The translations under genes and the position numbers were made by a program. The notes under the pieces were generated by a model. The model did no database searches. It saw only the letters and a list, made by a program, of their open reading frames with translations, and had not been told where the DNA came from. Of a DNA stretch of 64,000 bases, positions 46,105 to 54,699 are shown piece after piece. The first letter of the stretch is position 1. Each line of letters starts with the position of its first letter. This DNA comes from Thiothrix sp. GTDB lineage: Bacteria > Pseudomonadota > Gammaproteobacteria > Thiotrichales > Thiotrichaceae. The stretch spans positions 1 through 64,000 of the forward strand of contig JAGRJD010000034.1 in assembly GCA_020442915.1 (NCBI GenBank), read 5' to 3'.

Positions 46105-47375
46105 GTGCCCGCCTGTTTCTGCGTGATTTCCCCTTTGTGCTGGCCGGCAATGTCATGGCCAGCCTGGCCCAGTGGCTGCTGCTTTTATACCTGGCACACC
46201 GCGGTGGCACGCTGGCCATGGGCAGCTACGTGCATGCACTGGCGCTGCTGTCACCACTTTATATCCTGGCCGGGCTGGGGCTGCGCAATCTGGTGGCCAT
46301 GGGGGCCGGGACCGGGGCACAGATGCCGGTTCTGCTGCAGTTGCGCTCGGGCCTCACGCTGCTGGCATTGATACTGGCAGCGGGTATCGCGTGGCTGGCC
46401 GGTGACAGCGGCATGGAATATTTCGGGTTCGTGGCGGTGCTCAAAGCACTGGAACTCGGATCAGACCTGTATTACGGCTACCTGCATCAGCAGGGGCGCG
46501 GCTGGCTGCAGGGTGTGTCACTGCTGAACCGGTTTCTGGGGGGGGCACTGCTGTTTGCCGCCGGGGCGGCCCTGTGGGGCATCCGGGGCGGTTTTGGTGC
46601 CCTGATGTTCACCTGGAGCCTGAATCTACTGCTGTTTGACCGGCGTCAGGTCATGGCGGTGACCGTACCCACCCCGGAAACCGCCCCGGACCCTGGCCGG
46701 CTGTCCCGGCTGCTGCGTGCCGGGCTGCCGCTGGCGCTGGCTTCCGCGCTGGGCTCGGTGGTGTTCAACCTGCCGCGCTATGCGGTGGAGTACCTGGAAG
46801 GTGTGGAGGCACTGGGGGTATTTGCTGCCGTCAGTTCCTTTGTGATGTTCATCAACCTGCTGTGCATCGCCCTGGGCCAGACCCTGCTGCCCCGGCTTGC
46901 GGCCCTGTTTGCAGCCCGTAACCTGAGTGGCTTCCTGAAGCTGCTGGGTGTTGCCGGCCTTGTCGTGCTGGGGGCCGATGGCCTGCTGCTGCTGCTCATC
47001 GGCACTCGGGGCGACTGGCTGCTGACCCTGACTTTCGGTCCCGCGCTGGCCGCCTACCGCCATGAATGCCTGCTTGTCAGCCTGCTGGCCTCACCGCTTT
47101 ATCTGGGGCAGCTGCTGAGTTTCGGCAATATGGCCGTGCAGCGTTTCCGGCATACCTTGTGGCTGACCCTGCTCGCCGGAACACTGTCGCTGCTGCTGGC
47201 CGGGCCGGTGCTTGAGGTTTACGGCCTGATCGGGGGCGGCATGATGATGGCGGTGGTGGGGCTGGTGCAGGTGACCGGTTTCCTGTCCGGCATCCTGCAG
47301 CAGTTCCGCCACGGCGACACTGCCAGCGCCAGGGCAGCGGGACCGGCGGGCAAACCCCTGGAACAGGGCATATAA
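46101..47375 (+). CDS. wzx: Oligosaccharide flippase, Wzx-like
   Basis: The 424-residue polytopic membrane protein has about 12 hydrophobic segments and an N-terminus FLRDFPFVLAGNVMASLAQWLLLLYL typical of the polysaccharide-export family. The start at ATG 46101 overlaps the wzy stop; codons further upstream overlap wzy and lack similarity. It should flip the repeat unit across the inner membrane for Wzy. Overall similarity in this family is low, so the call rests on topology and context. Confidence 0.8.
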   Translation: MSARLFLRDFPFVLAGNVMASLAQWLLLLYLAHRGGTLAMGSYVHALALLSPLYILAGLGLRNLVAMGAGTGAQMPVLLQLRSGLTLLALILAAGIAWLAGDSGMEYFGFVAVLKALELGSDLYYGYLHQQGRGWLQGVSLLNRFLGGALLFAAGAALWGIRGGFGALMFTWSLNLLLFDRRQVMAVTVPTPETAPDPGRLSRLLRAGLPLALASALGSVVFNLPRYAVEYLEGVEALGVFAAVSSFVMFINLLCIALGQTLLPRLAALFAARNLSGFLKLLGVAGLVVLGADGLLLLLIGTRGDWLLTLTFGPALAAYRHECLLVSLLASPLYLGQLLSFGNMAVQRFRHTLWLTLLAGTLSLLLAGPVLEVYGLIGGGMMMAVVGLVQVTGFLSGILQQFRHGDTASARAAGPAGKPLEQGI

Positions 47376-48698
47376 GTGACAAATAAAATGATAAACGGTG
47401 TGAATGCCATGCGTACCATCATTACACAATGCCTGAATAACGCGAGCCCCGCACGGGCCACACTGTCCCCTGCACCGGCCGGCAGGTCTGGCAGCCTGTC
47501 CGCCGGGCAGCGGCTGATGATCTCCATCGAGTACCGTTTTTACCATTGTGTGGCGGATGACAGCTACTGGACCGATGCGGCGTTTGACAACGGCTTCTGG
47601 CAGCGCTACCTGAGTGCCTTCAGCCACATCGGCATCATCGCCCGCGCCAGCTGCATCGAGGCACCGGAGCCGGGCTGGAAACGGGTGGATTCCGAGCGGG
47701 TGCATTTTCATGCCTTGCCGTTCTATCTCGGGCCACTCGGATTCCTGCGCCGTTTTTTCAGCCTGACACGGACCCTGGACCGCCTGTGCACGGATCAGGC
47801 CGCCTGGATCATCCGGGCTCCGAGCATACTGGGCATTCTGCTGTACCGCAGACTGGAACAGCGCGGTATTCCTTTCCATCTGGAAGTGGTGGGGGATCCG
47901 GCTGATGCCTTTGCCGCCCATGTGATCGACCATCCACTGCGGCGTTTTTTCCGCTGGTTTTTCACCCGTGAACTCCGGCGCCAGTGTGCAGCGGCACGCG
48001 GGGTGGCCTATGTCACCCGCACGCGCCTGCAACAGCGTTATCCGTGTGCACCCGAGGCTTTCAGTGCCGCCTATTCCAGCATTGAGCTGCCGCAGGCGCA
48101 GGTGGTGAATACCTTGCCGCCGCCTCGTGCAGGCCGGGAACTGCGCCTGCTGTTCATCGGCAGTCTGGCCCAGCGTTACAAGGGCCTGCATGTCCTGCTG
48201 GAAGCCTTGCGCCGGTGCCGGGAGCAGGGTTGGCATTTTTCCCTGGACGTACTGGGTGACGGGCGCTTCCGTCCGGAGCTGGTGCAGCAGGCCGAGGCAC
48301 TCGGGTTGGAGGCACAGGTGCATTTTCACGGCATGGTTGCGGCCAGAGCCGGGGTGATCGGCTATCTGGACCGCGCCGACCTGTTTGTGCTGCCCTCGCT
48401 CACTGAAGGGCTGCCACGGGTGGTGATCGAGGCCATGGCACGCGGAATCCCCTGCGTGGCAACCCGGGTGGGCGGGATTCCGGAACTGCTGGCCGAGGAG
48501 GACATGGTGCCGCCGAATGATGCCGCCGCCCTAGCCGGGCGCATCATGGCCCTGGCGCAGTGTCCGGACCTGCGGACCCGGCAGGCCCGTCGCAATCTGG
48601 TGACGGTACAGGATTACCTGGACAGTGTGCTGGCCCGGCGTCGCACCGGCTTTTACCAGCGTATCGCCACCGGCAGCGGAATCCCGCAGGCAGGCTGA
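47376..48698 (+). CDS. GT4 glycosyltransferase
   Basis: The 440-residue GT-B enzyme has LLFIGSLAQRYKGLHVLLEAL in the domain linker and the E-x7-E motif in EGLPRVVIE near 385. Start GTG 47376 directly follows the wzx stop and has AGGG seven bases before it; ATG 47388 or 47409 are alternatives. The N-terminal 40 residues before SIEYRFYHC look unstructured. It is predicted to add a sugar to the lipid-linked repeat unit; donor unknown. Confidence 0.83.
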   Translation: MTNKMINGVNAMRTIITQCLNNASPARATLSPAPAGRSGSLSAGQRLMISIEYRFYHCVADDSYWTDAAFDNGFWQRYLSAFSHIGIIARASCIEAPEPGWKRVDSERVHFHALPFYLGPLGFLRRFFSLTRTLDRLCTDQAAWIIRAPSILGILLYRRLEQRGIPFHLEVVGDPADAFAAHVIDHPLRRFFRWFFTRELRRQCAAARGVAYVTRTRLQQRYPCAPEAFSAAYSSIELPQAQVVNTLPPPRAGRELRLLFIGSLAQRYKGLHVLLEALRRCREQGWHFSLDVLGDGRFRPELVQQAEALGLEAQVHFHGMVAARAGVIGYLDRADLFVLPSLTEGLPRVVIEAMARGIPCVATRVGGIPELLAEEDMVPPNDAAALAGRIMALAQCPDLRTRQARRNLVTVQDYLDSVLARRRTGFYQRIATGSGIPQAG

Positions 48699-48778
48699 AA
48701 GCCGGCCCTGGTACCCGCTTCGGAAGCGGAAGCCCCAAGGTGACATGACAACAACAATGACAACAAGCAGACCCCATC

Positions 48779-49960
48779 ATGAAAGTATTACATCTGGTTA
48801 AAACGACTGCCGGTGCCGCCTGGGCCCTGCGTCAGCTGCGGGAGCTGGTGGCCCTGGGTGTGGAGGCCCATGTGGCACTGCCATCCTTTACGGGCCGGGC
48901 TTCCGACTATGAGCGCCTGGGTATCCGGGTGCATGTGCTGGATACCGACCTCAAACTGCGTCAGCCCTGGCGCATACCGGGACAGGCTCTGGCCCTGCGG
49001 CGTCTGGTGCAGGCCCTAGCGCCGGATCTGGTGCATTCGCACTTTGTCGGTACCACCCTGCTGATGCGGCTGGCGCTGCGGGGGCTGCCGGTGCCGCGTC
49101 TGTTTCAGGTGCCCGGCCCGCTGCATCTGGAGCATGCCTTTTTTCGGCGCATGGAGCTGCTGACGGCAGACCGGCATGACTACTGGATGGCCAGCTGCGA
49201 ATGGACCCGTAACGCCTATCTGGCGGCAGGGATTGTGCCGGCGCGGGTGTTTCTGTCCTATTACGGCACGGACCCGGTGCTGCCGGACAAGGTGAGCGGT
49301 CAGAGCCTGCGTGCACGGCTGCATTGCGGGGACAGCACCATCCTGATTGGCATGGTGGCCTACATGTATGCCCCCAGAGCCTGGCTCGGGCAGCAGCGCG
49401 GCCTCAAGGGGCACGAAGACCTGATTGACGCGCTGACCCTTGTCCGCCGCCGTCATCCCGACCTGCTGGGTGTCTTCATCGGCGGGGCCTGGAACGGGGC
49501 CGATGCCTATGAGGCCGCCATCCGCGCCTATGCCCGCGAGCGCCTGGGGGAACGTGCGGTATTTCTCGGTACCCGCCGGGATGTGTTCGCGCTTTATCCG
49601 CAGCTTGACATGGCCGTGCATCCGTCCCATTCCGAAAATGTCGGCGGTGCTGCCGAATCCCTGCTGCTGGGGGTGCCGACCATTGCCACTGATGTCGGCG
49701 GTTTTCCCGATCTGGTCAGGCCCGGCCAGACCGGCCTGCTGGTGCGCCCGCAGGCGCCGGAGCAGCTGGCAGAGGCGATCTGCCATTACATCGAACATCC
49801 GGAGCTGGCACGCCGGCAGGCCCGGCAGGGCCGGCAGCTGGCAACCCACCTGTTTGACGTGCTGCGGACTGCCCGTGAGGTCCATGAAGCCTACCGGCGC
49901 ATCATTGAGGTTTCTGCCGCCCTGACTTACCCGGCTGCAAGTCCTGAAGGAGGGGTATGA
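48779..49960 (+). CDS. GT4-like glycosyltransferase with atypical donor-site motif
   Basis: This 393-residue GT-B enzyme starts MKVLHLVKTTAGAAWALRQL. The usual E-x7-E motif is replaced by ENVGGAAE, with six residues between the acids, followed by SLLLGVPTIATDVGG. It is probably still a GT4-type enzyme. An 80-base gap separates it from the previous gene, and the sugar transferase starts one base after its stop, with AAGGAGG inside the end of this gene. Confidence 0.82.
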   Translation: MKVLHLVKTTAGAAWALRQLRELVALGVEAHVALPSFTGRASDYERLGIRVHVLDTDLKLRQPWRIPGQALALRRLVQALAPDLVHSHFVGTTLLMRLALRGLPVPRLFQVPGPLHLEHAFFRRMELLTADRHDYWMASCEWTRNAYLAAGIVPARVFLSYYGTDPVLPDKVSGQSLRARLHCGDSTILIGMVAYMYAPRAWLGQQRGLKGHEDLIDALTLVRRRHPDLLGVFIGGAWNGADAYEAAIRAYARERLGERAVFLGTRRDVFALYPQLDMAVHPSHSENVGGAAESLLLGVPTIATDVGGFPDLVRPGQTGLLVRPQAPEQLAEAICHYIEHPELARRQARQGRQLATHLFDVLRTAREVHEAYRRIIEVSAALTYPAASPEGGV

Positions 49961-49961
49961 C

Positions 49962-50585
49962 ATGATCCTTCCGATCCTGACACCGGCAACCCGCAAGCGC
50001 CTGCTTGATGTCGTGGCCGCCACACTGGGCCTGCTGCTGCTGAGTCCGGTGCTGCTGTTGCTCAGCCTGCTGTGCCTGCTGTCCCAGGGCTGGCCAGTAT
50101 TTTTCATTCAGGAACGTACCGGTCTGCAGGGCCGGCTGTTCCGGCTGGTAAAATTCCGCACCATGTGCCAGGCCCTGGACCGGCAGGGCCGGCCACTGCC
50201 GGATGCCCGGCGCCTGACTGCCATCGGGCGCTTCCTGCGGGCATCCAGCCTTGATGAGCTGCCTGAACTCTGGAACATCCTGCGCGGTGACATGAGCCTG
50301 GTCGGACCGCGCCCGCTGCTGCCCGAATACCTGCCGCTGTACAGCTCCGAGCAGGCACGCCGGCATGAAATCCTGCCGGGGCTTACCGGCTGGGCGCAGA
50401 TCAATGGCCGCAATGCCCTGTCCTGGGAGGAAAAGTTTCGGCTGGATGTCTGGTATGTCGATCATCACTCCCTGGCACTGGATATGCGCATCCTGTGGGC
50501 CACCATCCATGCCGTGCTCAGGCGTGAGGGCATCAGTGCTGCTGATCATGTCAGCATGCATCCGTTCACCGGAGGCCGGCCATGA
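49962..50585 (+). CDS. pglC: Undecaprenyl-phosphate sugar phosphotransferase, PglC-like
   Basis: The 207-residue protein has one N-terminal membrane hairpin (about 14-40) and the catalytic signatures of monotopic phosphoglycosyl transferases: VKFRTM, DELPELWNILRGDMSLVGPRP and the terminal DVWYVDHHS. It starts the lipid-linked unit by moving a sugar phosphate to undecaprenyl phosphate. Short length and neighbours resembling pglD, pglE and pglF point to di-N-acetylbacillosamine as the sugar, as in Campylobacter PglC. Other UDP-sugars are possible. Confidence 0.85.
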   Translation: MILPILTPATRKRLLDVVAATLGLLLLSPVLLLLSLLCLLSQGWPVFFIQERTGLQGRLFRLVKFRTMCQALDRQGRPLPDARRLTAIGRFLRASSLDELPELWNILRGDMSLVGPRPLLPEYLPLYSSEQARRHEILPGLTGWAQINGRNALSWEEKFRLDVWYVDHHSLALDMRILWATIHAVLRREGISAADHVSMHPFTGGRP

Positions 50586-51235
50586 AACAGCTTTTCATTC
50601 TCGGTGCCGGTGGTCACGGCAAGGTGGTGCTGGACATCGCCCGCGCCATGGGGCGCTGGGAGCAGCACGTGTTTCTGGATGACGGCCTGCCGGTTTCAAC
50701 CCGGGTCATGGGAGCAGTGGTGGCAGGCAACATCATGCTGCTGTCGGGTCTGCTCAAGCCGGGTGACGACTGGTTTCCGGCCATCGGCAACAATGCTGTC
50801 CGCCGGCAGTGGCTGCATTATCTGGGCAGGTTCCTGCCGCCGCCGGTGTACCTGATTCATCCGGCAGCGGTGGTCAGCCCGCATGCCCTGATCGGTGAAG
50901 GCACGGTGGTGATGCCGGGGGCAGTGGTCAATGCTGCCAGCCGCATCGGGCAGGGCTGCATCATCAATACCGCCAGCAGCGTGGACCATGACTGCGTGCT
51001 GGGTGATGTGGTGCATATCAGCCCCGGTGCCCATCTGGGCGGCAATGTCGAGGTGGGCGCAGGCAGCTGGATTGGAATCGGTGCCCACGTGCGCCATGGC
51101 ATCCGCATCGGTGCGGGCGTCATGGTCGGTGCCGGTGCCACCGTCATCAGCGACATCGGACCCGGCCAGACCGTGGTGGGAACCCCGGCCCGCCCCCTGA
51201 AGCAGCGCCAGCCGGCGGCCCTGCAGCGGTTTTGA
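50582..51235 (+). CDS. pglD: UDP-4-amino sugar N-acetyltransferase, PglD/NeuD family
   Basis: The 217-residue protein has an N-terminal Rossmann-like part (LFILGAGGHGKVVLD) and a C-terminal left-handed beta-helix made of hexapeptide repeats. The segment SSVDHDCVLGD holds the histidine equivalent to the catalytic base of PglD. It should acetylate the 4-amino group of UDP-2-acetamido-4-amino-trideoxyglucose with acetyl-CoA. It overlaps the pglC-like stop by four bases and is followed by the aminotransferase gene. Confidence 0.87.
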   Translation: MKQLFILGAGGHGKVVLDIARAMGRWEQHVFLDDGLPVSTRVMGAVVAGNIMLLSGLLKPGDDWFPAIGNNAVRRQWLHYLGRFLPPPVYLIHPAAVVSPHALIGEGTVVMPGAVVNAASRIGQGCIINTASSVDHDCVLGDVVHISPGAHLGGNVEVGAGSWIGIGAHVRHGIRIGAGVMVGAGATVISDIGPGQTVVGTPARPLKQRQPAALQRF

Positions 51236-51303
51236 AGCCCCGTTTTGCAGACCGGCAACAGACAAGCCCGAAACTGAAAAGCAACAATAAAAGGAACCCC
51301 GAA

Positions 51304-52557
51304 ATGCTGAATACCCCTTTTGCACCCTGGCCTTCGTTCACCCAGGAGGAAGCGGATGCCGTGAGTCGCACCCTGTTGTCCAACCGGGTCAATTACTGGA
51401 CCGGGCAGGAATGCCGTGAATTTGAAAAGGAATTTGCCACTTGGTGCGGCAGCCGTTATGCGGTGGCACTGTCCAACGGGACTTCCGCCCTGGAGGTGGC
51501 GCTCAAGGCATTGGGCATCGGTCCCGGTGACGAGGTGGTGGTGACACCGCGCACCTTCATTGCTTCGGCCTCGGCGATTGTGATGATGGGAGCCCGACCG
51601 GTGTTTGCCGATGTGGACCCGGACAGCCAGAACATCACGGCAGCCACCATCCGTCCGGTGCTGGGCCCGCGTACCCGCGCCATCATCTGCGTGCATCTGG
51701 CCGGCTGGCCCTGCGAGATGGATGCGATCATGGCACTGGCACAGGCGCATGACCTCAAGGTGGTGGAGGACTGCGCCCAGGCGCACGGTGCACGCTACCG
51801 GGGCCACAGTGTCGGGACACTCGGACACATTGCGGCCTGGTCCTTCTGTCAGGACAAGATCATGACCACCGGCGGGGAAGGGGGCATGGTGACCACGGAT
51901 GACCCGCAACTGTGGGAAAAGGTCTGGTCCTTCAAGGATCACGGCAAGAGCTGGCACAGCGTGTACGACAAGCAGCACCCGCCGGGTTTCCGCTGGGTAC
52001 ATGATGATTTCGGCACCAATTTCCGCATGACCGAGCTGCAGGCGGTACTGGGACGCATCCAGCTCAAGCGCATGCCGTTGTGGCATGCACTGCGTAACCT
52101 GTATGCCCGCAAACTCTGGCAGGCGGCTGCAACCGTGCCGGCCCTGCGGGTGCCGGAGCTGCCGGCCCATATCCAGCATGCCGCCTACAAGGCCTATGTT
52201 TTTGTGCGCCCGGAGCACCTGCAGGCCGGCTGGGACCGGGACCGCATCATGGCGGAGCTGAATGCCGCCGGGGTTCCGTGTTATTCCGGCTCCTGTTCGG
52301 AAATCTATCGGGAACAGGCTTTCATCCGCCACGGACTGGCCCCGGAACAACGCCTGACACAGGCGCGGGTGCTGGGCGAAACCAGCCTGATGTTTCTGGT
52401 GCATCCGACCTTGACCCTTGATCAGGTGGATTATGCCGGTGACACGCTGCTTGAAATAATGGCGCGTGCCAGCACCCGCCCGGAGTTGCCGGCCAGTACC
52501 GGAGTGTCCGTGAATGCCGTGTCTCCCGCGATGATCGAAGCTGAGCCTGCCCGCTAG
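51304..52557 (+). CDS. pglE: DegT/DnrJ family sugar aminotransferase, PglE-like
   Basis: The 417-residue PLP enzyme starts at ATG 51304 with AAGGAA eight bases before. SNGTSALEVALKALG is the phosphate-binding loop, VVEDCAQAHG supplies the cofactor aspartate and SFCQDKIMTTGGEGG the Schiff-base lysine. It should aminate the 4-keto sugar made by the WbpM/PglF-like enzyme encoded next. Position between the acetyltransferase and dehydratase genes supports a bacillosamine-type pathway. Confidence 0.87.
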   Translation: MLNTPFAPWPSFTQEEADAVSRTLLSNRVNYWTGQECREFEKEFATWCGSRYAVALSNGTSALEVALKALGIGPGDEVVVTPRTFIASASAIVMMGARPVFADVDPDSQNITAATIRPVLGPRTRAIICVHLAGWPCEMDAIMALAQAHDLKVVEDCAQAHGARYRGHSVGTLGHIAAWSFCQDKIMTTGGEGGMVTTDDPQLWEKVWSFKDHGKSWHSVYDKQHPPGFRWVHDDFGTNFRMTELQAVLGRIQLKRMPLWHALRNLYARKLWQAAATVPALRVPELPAHIQHAAYKAYVFVRPEHLQAGWDRDRIMAELNAAGVPCYSGSCSEIYREQAFIRHGLAPEQRLTQARVLGETSLMFLVHPTLTLDQVDYAGDTLLEIMARASTRPELPASTGVSVNAVSPAMIEAEPAR

Positions 52558-52644
52558 CGGCTGGCTGCAGCCGGGGGATTCCTGATTCATGTTCTGGTGC
52601 CCTGTGACCTGCCGGGCATCACCGCCGAGTGTTGGAAATACGTT

Positions 52645-54699
52645 ATGACAAAAACAAAAACAAGACTGCCGGACCAGCGCTGGCAGAAGCGCAGCCTGCT
52701 GATGGTGGCTGATGCCCTGAGCCTGGCCGGTGCGCTGGGACTACTGCTGCTGTCGCAGGTGGACAGCCGGGGTCCGGTACCGGAAAGTGACTGGTTGTGG
52801 CTGCTGGTGCTGCCGCCCATGGTGAGTCTGCCCTGCATGATCCTGATGGGGCTTTACCGTGAAGTCACCCGTTTTGCAGGTCGCTACCTGATCCTGAAGC
52901 TGTTTGCTGCCAGCCTGGTTTCGGCGGGCATACTCCGGGTCACCGCCGTGACGCTTGGCATTCAGGAGCTGGGAACCCTGCTGCTGCTGGAATACGCGCT
53001 GGATGCCTTTGTCTTTCTGGGCATGACCCGTTTCGCCGCCATGGCCCTGTTTGATGTGTTGCGGAACCGGCGGCGGCGTCGGGCCGTGCTGATCTATGGT
53101 GCCGGCGAAAGCGGGATCATGCTCAGGCTGGCACTGGAGCGAGGCGGAGACGTGCGCGTGGTTGCCTTTGTGGACGACAATCCGGCCCTGGTGAATGCCC
53201 GCCTGCAGGGTCTGCCGGTTTACGCGCCGGAGCGGATTCCGGCACTGGAGCGCGCCTGTGGCGTGGAGGAAATCCTGCTGGCCATGCCCCGGCTGTCCAG
53301 TACCGAGCGCGGTTATCTGGTCCGTTCCCTGGAGCCTTATTGTATCCGGGTGCGCACCGTACCCTGTATCCATGACATTCTCTCGGGCCGCAACCAGCTG
53401 GAAGAGCTGCGTGAAATCAGTATCGATGAACTGGTCGGGCGCGAGGTGGTGGCGCCGGACATGAACCTCATGAGCAGCTGCATCACCACCCAGCGGGTCA
53501 TGGTCACGGGAGCCGGGGGCTCCATCGGTTCGGAAATCTGCCGTCAGGTGGCAAGGCTGCAGCCGGACTGTCTGGTCCTGTTCGAGATTTCGGAGTTTGC
53601 CCTGTACCAGATTGATGCCGAATTGCGTCAGTGGATGGCGGAACAGAACTGCCGGCTGGAGCTGGTCCCCTGTCTGGGCTCGGTGCAGGACCAGGGCCGG
53701 ATGGAGGAGGTTCTGCGTGAATACCGCATCGGCACCCTGTACCATGCCGCCGCCTACAAGCATGTGCCGATGGTGGAATACAACCCGGTGGAGGGCATCC
53801 GCAACAACGTGTTCGGCACCCGCAGTGTGGCGCTGGCGGCACGGGCCACCGGCGTGCGCTATTGCGTGCTGGTCTCGACCGACAAGGCGGTGCGCCCGAC
53901 CAATGTGATGGGGGCCACCAAACGCATGGCCGAACAGGTGCTGCAGAGTCTGGCCAGCCTGCCGGGGCCGACCGTGTTCAGTATGGTACGTTTCGGCAAT
54001 GTGCTGGGCTCATCCGGTTCGGTGGTACCGGTATTCCGGCGCCAGATTCAGGCGGGCGGCCCCATCACCGTCACCCACCCGGACATCATCCGTTATTTCA
54101 TGACCATTCCCGAGGCGGCCCAGCTGGTGATTCAGGCCGGTGCCATGGCCAAAGGAGGGGAGGTCTTCCTGCTTGACATGGGCGATCCGGTGCGGATTGT
54201 GGATCTGGCCCGGCGCATGATCCGCCTGTCCGGCCTGAGTGTCAGGGATGAGGCACATCCGGAAGGGGATATCGATATCCGCTTTACCGGCCTGCGTCCG
54301 GGGGAAAAGCTGTTTGAGGAGCTGTTGATCGACAGCTCGGCCTTTCCAACCCGGCATCCGCGTATTTTTCTGGCCTTTGAAATGTTTCCGGTCTGGGAAC
54401 GGCTGGAACAGGAGCTGTTCCGGCTTGCCAGTGCCTGTAACGTGCGTGACAAGGCGGTGATTGACAGGATACTGCAGACCCATGTGAACGGGTTTGAAAG
54501 CGAGATCAGGCCCCTGCTGCCTTACCAGCCACCCGTCACGGTGGTGAATGTGAAGCCGGCCCCGGTGACGGACGGAACAACACCTGCCGCTGCTGCCGGC
54601 CTGCTGCCGGAAGCACGGACGGAACGGCCACTGCAGGCAGTGCAGGCGCCGCAGCCCGTGCCGCAGGCGGAAACGGCCTTACAGGATGATGGCATCTGA
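52645..54699 (+). CDS. pglF: UDP-GlcNAc 4,6-dehydratase, WbpM/PglF/CapD family
   Basis: The 684-residue protein has an N-terminal membrane domain of about four helices, a nucleotide-binding regulatory domain and a C-terminal SDR dehydratase. The last has TGAGGSIGSE near 287-296 and a Ser...Met...Lys set (STDKAVRPTNVMGATKR) replacing the common Tyr-x3-Lys, as in WbpM. Start ATG 52645 is preferred over an upstream GTG at 52597. It converts UDP-GlcNAc to the 4-keto-6-deoxy sugar. The proline/alanine-rich tail after residue 620 is extra compared with WbpM (665). WbpM for QuiNAc/FucNAc is the alternative, but the aminotransferase and acetyltransferase genes favour bacillosamine. Confidence 0.88.
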   Translation: MTKTKTRLPDQRWQKRSLLMVADALSLAGALGLLLLSQVDSRGPVPESDWLWLLVLPPMVSLPCMILMGLYREVTRFAGRYLILKLFAASLVSAGILRVTAVTLGIQELGTLLLLEYALDAFVFLGMTRFAAMALFDVLRNRRRRRAVLIYGAGESGIMLRLALERGGDVRVVAFVDDNPALVNARLQGLPVYAPERIPALERACGVEEILLAMPRLSSTERGYLVRSLEPYCIRVRTVPCIHDILSGRNQLEELREISIDELVGREVVAPDMNLMSSCITTQRVMVTGAGGSIGSEICRQVARLQPDCLVLFEISEFALYQIDAELRQWMAEQNCRLELVPCLGSVQDQGRMEEVLREYRIGTLYHAAAYKHVPMVEYNPVEGIRNNVFGTRSVALAARATGVRYCVLVSTDKAVRPTNVMGATKRMAEQVLQSLASLPGPTVFSMVRFGNVLGSSGSVVPVFRRQIQAGGPITVTHPDIIRYFMTIPEAAQLVIQAGAMAKGGEVFLLDMGDPVRIVDLARRMIRLSGLSVRDEAHPEGDIDIRFTGLRPGEKLFEELLIDSSAFPTRHPRIFLAFEMFPVWERLEQELFRLASACNVRDKAVIDRILQTHVNGFESEIRPLLPYQPPVTVVNVKPAPVTDGTTPAAAAGLLPEARTERPLQAVQAPQPVPQAETALQDDGI

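Noticed and set aside
50857-52590. 577-codon frame antisense to the acetyltransferase and aminotransferase genes
   Set aside because: It crosses two well-supported genes and has no recognisable domain, so it is a compositional artefact.
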